A stretch of 64,000 nt of DNA from positions 62,001 through 126,000 of the forward strand of contig NZ_CAJFCN010000007.1 in assembly GCF_904063055.1 (NCBI RefSeq), written 5' to 3'. Of the stretch, positions 61,173-64,000 are shown piece by piece (the first letter of the stretch is position 1; each line of letters opens with the position of its first letter). The stretch comes from Pseudomonas paracarnis (GTDB lineage Bacteria > Pseudomonadota > Gammaproteobacteria > Pseudomonadales > Pseudomonadaceae). The position numbers were made by a program, and so were the translations under genes. Below the pieces are notes generated by a model. The model was not told the origin of the DNA. It was given only the letters and a program-made list of their open reading frames with translations, and did no database searches.

Positions 61173-62498
61173 TCAGCGGTTCTGCAGCGACTCCAGCAAC
61201 TTCACCGTCGGATACCCATCCGCCGGCCAGCCCAGTGCCTGCTGCGCAGCCCGAATCGCCTTGCGCGTGTTGGCGCCAATAATCCCGTCGGCATTACCCG
61301 CGTCATAGCCTTTGGCGCTGAGCGCCGTCTGCAGGTCTATGCGTTGCGAACGGCTCAGTGGCAGCTCATCTTTTGGCCAACTGCCCCGAATCACACCGCC
61401 ACCGCCAAACCGCTCCGACAGCAAGCCAACCGCCAGTGCATAGGACGACGAATTGTTGTACTTGAGGATCGCGCGGAAGTTATCCAGCACCAGGAACGCC
61501 GGGCCACGGTAGCCGGCCGGCAGCAGCAGGGCGGCGGACAGCTGGTCGACATTGGCCGGCAGGCTCACGCCAGGCGGCAGTTGGATGCCCAGTTGCAGCC
61601 ATTGCGCCACGGTCTTGCGCATGCCGCCATCGGCCAGGCTGTAGTCGAAGCCCGACGGCAGCGGCTGTACTTCAACGCCCCACGGCTGGCCTTTCTGCCA
61701 ACCGGAGCTTTGCAGGTAATGCGCGGTGGAGGCGAGGGCGTCGGACGGGCTGTTCCAGATATCGCGGCGACCGTCACCGTCGAAGTCCACGGCATGGGTG
61801 TTGTAGGTGGTCGGGATGAACTGGGTCTGGCCCATCGCCCCGGCCCAGGAACCTTTCATCTGGTCGGCCTGAATATCGCCATGCTGGATGATCTGCAGCG
61901 CGGCCAGCAACTGCGCTTGCGCAAAGGCCGGACGACGTCCTTCATAGGCGAGGGTGGCCAAGGAGCGGATCACCGAGTTATTGCCCTGGAAAGCGCCGAA
62001 GTTGCTCTCCATGCCCCACACCGAGACCAGCGCCTGGCGGTCGACGCCATAGCGTTGCTCGATGCTTTGCAGAATATCGGCGTACTTGACCAGCAGTGCC
62101 TGGCCATTGCGCACGCGCACCGGCGACAGTGCTCCGTCGAGGTATTCCCACACTGGGCGGGAAAATTCCGGTTGGCTGCGGTCGGCGCGAATCACCGCCA
62201 TATCAGGTGTGACGCCGGCAAAAGCGTTATCGAACACGGCCGCAGTGATCCCGGCCTGCAGCGCTTGCGCACGGAAGCCAGCTTGCCATTCGGCAAAGGT
62301 CTGGGTCGGCTGGATATCGAGATTGTCCACCGCCAACGGGGCCACCACGGCAGGCGCGATAGCCGGGGCCGTCTGGAGCTTGGGCAGGGGTTGAGCGTCC
62401 GCAGCGGTAGGTTTTTCGGCGCAGGCGACAAGCAGAATGAGGCTGGAGGCAGCGATCAATTGGCGCAGGTGCCAATGACGAGAAAGACGAGAGGGCAT
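61173..62498 (-). CDS. MltB-family lytic murein transglycosylase with peptidoglycan-binding domain
   Basis: 441 residues. Lipobox LLVACA makes it a lipoprotein. The SltB catalytic domain has Glu in SVWGMESNFGAF, then GSWAGAMGQTQFIPTTYN and DFDGDGRRDI. The last ~65 residues (LQTALSAKGYDAGNADGIIG) are a PG_binding_1 domain. Differs from MltB in this window by the extra domain and lipid anchor. Confidence 0.92.
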   Translation of the reverse strand: MPSRLSRHWHLRQLIAASSLILLVACAEKPTAADAQPLPKLQTAPAIAPAVVAPLAVDNLDIQPTQTFAEWQAGFRAQALQAGITAAVFDNAFAGVTPDMAVIRADRSQPEFSRPVWEYLDGALSPVRVRNGQALLVKYADILQSIEQRYGVDRQALVSVWGMESNFGAFQGNNSVIRSLATLAYEGRRPAFAQAQLLAALQIIQHGDIQADQMKGSWAGAMGQTQFIPTTYNTHAVDFDGDGRRDIWNSPSDALASTAHYLQSSGWQKGQPWGVEVQPLPSGFDYSLADGGMRKTVAQWLQLGIQLPPGVSLPANVDQLSAALLLPAGYRGPAFLVLDNFRAILKYNNSSSYALAVGLLSERFGGGGVIRGSWPKDELPLSRSQRIDLQTALSAKGYDAGNADGIIGANTRKAIRAAQQALGWPADGYPTVKLLESLQNR

Positions 62499-62559
62499 GC
62501 ACAGGTCCAGGGGTTACAAATCAGGTACAGACCTTATCATGCCAGAGGGGCGCTTGCCT

Positions 62560-62724
62560 TCAGGCAGCCAGAAAGTAAGAAGCCTCCCAGCTATTAGACT
62601 GGAAGGCTTCGCGGCGGTAGCTGCCTTTGCCTTTGCCGGCGCGTTCCTGGCGGCTGCGGAACAAGGGCTGGGCGATGATGGATTTGGCCTTGTTGGGGCC
62701 ATGCTTGGATGGCTTTTTGCTCAT
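62560..62724 (-). CDS. arfA: Alternative ribosome-rescue factor ArfA
   Basis: 54 residues from ATG 62722-62724 (GAGAGAA upstream). The core QPLFRSRQERAGKGKGSYRR followed by SNSWEAS matches the ArfA signature (DPLFRxR...KGKGSY...WEAS). ArfA recruits RF2 to ribosomes stalled on non-stop mRNA when tmRNA fails. The codons for the C-terminus form a strong hairpin (separate entry), as in E. coli, where RNase III cuts the arfA mRNA before the stop. Confidence 0.92.
   Translation of the reverse strand: MSKKPSKHGPNKAKSIIAQPLFRSRQERAGKGKGSYRREAFQSNSWEASYFLAA
62579..62610 (-). promoter_or_regulatory. In-gene RNase III/terminator-type hairpin of arfA
   Basis: On the leftward strand GAAGCCTTCCAG pairs with CTGGGAGGCTTC: a 12-base stem with one G-U pair and an 8-base loop, inside the coding sequence and 17 bases before the TGA. 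This is the position where arfA mRNAs are made non-stop so that tmRNA destroys ArfA unless trans-translation is failing. Confidence 0.85.
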
Positions 62725-62842
62725 GGTGGATTCTCTCGCTTGAGGGTGGAATGCAGCGGTGCAAATCATCTGCCGAAGTGGGCCGGCTGTAAAGCCCGTC
62801 GATAGGTGGGAAATGTCGCAAATAGGCAGTGGGCAGAGTCAA

Positions 62843-62870
62843 TGTGGGAGCAGGCAAGCCAGCTCCCACA
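62843..62870. repeat. Truncated REP palindrome
   Basis: TGTGGGAGC and GCTCCCACA arms close together around AGGCAAGCCA: one REP stem collapsed to a single short hairpin. Lies between holA and arfA. Confidence 0.8.
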
Positions 62871-62897
62871 GGGTTTTGTGCCGTTGTACAGAGGTGG

Positions 62898-63935
62898 TTA
62901 TTCGGCAGGCAACGCCAGGCGCTGGCCAGCCATCAACAGCGACAAGCGGCTCAGGCTCATCCACGGCGAGCCGGCCGCCTGGCCTTTGATCTGTGCGTCG
63001 ATGCGCTGCGCTTCCAGTAACAGTTGCGCCCAGCGTTGCGCCGAGTGCCGTTGCAGGGCTTTGCTCATCAGGGGTTTGCGCTTGTCCCACACCGGCGGCC
63101 TGGCCTGGCTGAAGCATTTGTCCAGCGGTGTGCCTTGGCTGTATTGCAGGGCAATGTTCGCCAACACCCGCAGCTCACGGGCCAGTGCCCACAGAATCAC
63201 CGGTGGTTCCACTCCTTCGCCACGCAGGCCTTCGAGCATGCGCAGGGCGTGGGCGGGTTCGCCGTTGAGGATGGCGTCCACCAGGCCGAACACATCAAAG
63301 CGTGCGCTATCGGCCACTGCGCCTTGCACGGTTTCGACGGTGATCTGCCCGTCTTCAGCCATCAACTTGAGCTTTTCGATCTCCTGGGCGGCGGCAAGCA
63401 GGTTGCCCTCGACCCGAGCGGCGATCAGTTCCACGGCATCCTGTGTCGCCGCCAGCCCTGATTGCGACAGGCGCTGACGAATCCACTGCGGCAACTGGTT
63501 GCTGTCCACCGGCCAGATCTGGATGAACTGAGTCTGTGGACCTTCAACCAGGGCCTTGCCCCACTTGGTTTTCTGCGCGCTGCCGTCAAGCTTGGGCAGG
63601 CTGACCAGCAGCACGGTGTCTTCGGCGGGGCGCGAGCAGTATTCCATCAGGGCCGCCGCGCCTTTATCGCCCGGCTTGCCCGAGGGCAGGCGCAGTTCCA
63701 GCAGGCGTTTTTCGGCAAACAGCGACATGCTCGCGCCAGCTTGCAGCAGCGTGCCCCAGTCGAAACTGGCGTCAGCACTGAACACCTGGCGTTCATCGAA
63801 ACCTTGCTGGCGTGCGGCGGTGCGGATAGCGTCGGCCGCTTCCTGGCACAGTAGCGGGTCGTCGCCGCTGACGATGTACACAGGCGCAAGGCCACCTTGC
63901 AGGTGTTTGGCGAGTTGGGCGGGGGCAAGTTTCAT
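62898..63935 (-). CDS. holA: DNA polymerase III subunit delta
   Basis: 345 residues. MKLAPAQLAKHL then YIVSGDDPLLCQEAADAIR is the typical HolA start; a central AAA-like and C-terminal collar domain follow. Opens the beta clamp within the clamp loader. Follows lptE on the leftward strand, as in other gammaproteobacteria. Confidence 0.95.
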   Translation of the reverse strand: MKLAPAQLAKHLQGGLAPVYIVSGDDPLLCQEAADAIRTAARQQGFDERQVFSADASFDWGTLLQAGASMSLFAEKRLLELRLPSGKPGDKGAAALMEYCSRPAEDTVLLVSLPKLDGSAQKTKWGKALVEGPQTQFIQIWPVDSNQLPQWIRQRLSQSGLAATQDAVELIAARVEGNLLAAAQEIEKLKLMAEDGQITVETVQGAVADSARFDVFGLVDAILNGEPAHALRMLEGLRGEGVEPPVILWALARELRVLANIALQYSQGTPLDKCFSQARPPVWDKRKPLMSKALQRHSAQRWAQLLLEAQRIDAQIKGQAAGSPWMSLSRLSLLMAGQRLALPAE

Positions 63936-63946
63936 AGGCAGGGCGA

Positions 63947-63969
63947 ACGGGGCGCCAGGGGCGCCCCGT
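63947..63969. terminator. GC hairpin between lptE and holA
   Basis: ACGGGGCGCC / GGCGCCCCGT, 10-base perfect stem with a 3-base loop in a 39-base gap. No T-run, so it may attenuate rather than end transcription. Confidence 0.55.
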
Positions 63970-63974
63970 CTGGC

Positions 63975-64000
63975 TTACTCGACAGGGACTTCAACAGGCG
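63975..64000 (-). CDS. lptE: LPS assembly lipoprotein LptE (last codons only)
   Basis: The leftward frame ending in TAA at 63975-63977 reads ...PVEVPVE before the stop. Assigned to LptE only because lptE precedes holA in pseudomonads; the fragment itself is too short to prove it. Confidence 0.5.

Noticed and set aside
61158..62597. 479-codon frame opposite the lytic transglycosylase
   Set aside because: The opposite strand encodes a complete enzyme with signal peptide and catalytic motif; the mirror frame has none.
1..64000. CRISPR arrays, tRNA or rRNA genes
   Set aside because: No regularly spaced short direct repeats and no cloverleaf or rRNA-like sequence noticed; the repeated 24-mers are REP units.

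Overview
The window is a stretch of chromosome from a fluorescent pseudomonad (Pseudomonas fluorescens group). The evidence is high-GC coding with GTG starts, many copies of a Pseudomonas-type REP palindrome (core GTGGGAGCTGGCTTGCCTG), and a gene order that, from memory, is largely collinear with the P. aeruginosa PAO1 region running from holA/lipA through rodA, proA, mpl, eutBC, ppa and dxs to ribD and nrdR. No rRNA, tRNA, intact insertion sequence, prophage structural gene or CRISPR array is visible.

Layout. 1-2 kb: a thioredoxin-fold chaperone (partial), a methyltransferase and a YbaY-type lipoprotein, all leftward. 1.9-10 kb, rightward: nrdR, then nearly all of riboflavin synthesis (ribD, ribE, ribBA, ribH) with nusB and thiL, a periplasmic binding protein, stand-alone ribA, a small membrane protein and btuF. 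10-15.3 kb, leftward: btuB, dxs, ispA, xseB. 15.4-25.9 kb looks like an accessory segment: a MerR regulator overlapping a quinone-reductase-like flavoprotein, a YhcG nuclease, an eight-gene envelope operon, an isochorismatase-family hydrolase, a candidate small RNA and an S24 (LexA/PrtR-type) repressor. 26-35 kb, leftward: ppa, mtfA-like, dedA, a repeat-rich gap, a GNAT acetyltransferase, then ethanolamine catabolism (exaC, permease, eutB, eutC). The divergent sigma-54 activator is eatR. 37-38.5 kb: an orphan Pro/Ser/Thr-rich protein. 38.6-48.4 kb: mpl-ubiX-lipoprotein, a MORN-repeat/caspase-like lipoprotein, a hot-dog hydratase, an LrgA/LrgB pair, a Lon-substrate-domain protein, a DedA-PAP2 fusion and mpg. 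48.5-64 kb: proA-nadD-rsfS-rlmH, the elongation cluster mrdA-rodA-mltB-rlpA-dacA, ybeD-lipB-lipA, ldcA, a second lytic transglycosylase, arfA, holA and the last codons of lptE.

How the genes fit together. GTP cyclohydrolase II activity should come from RibA, because the second half of RibBA has lost the zinc cysteines; RibD, RibBA, RibH and RibE complete the route. BtuB and BtuF serve cobalamin uptake, and the ethanolamine ammonia-lyase in the same window needs adenosylcobalamin; no microcompartment genes accompany it, so the pathway is probably cytosolic. MrdA, RodA, MltB, RlpA, DacA, LdcA and Mpl together cover sidewall synthesis, trimming and recycling of peptidoglycan.

The strongest candidate for a poorly described system is the 17.6-23.9 kb operon: DUF2170 - PspA/IM30 - rhomboid protease - K+ channel with RCK-like domain - DUF2491 - DUF350 - DUF1190 lipoprotein - glutathionylspermidine-synthase-like ATP-grasp enzyme. 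It matches the E. coli yjfIJKLMC set plus a rhomboid protease and a channel. Two perfect copies of CTCACGCGTGAG bracket its promoter.
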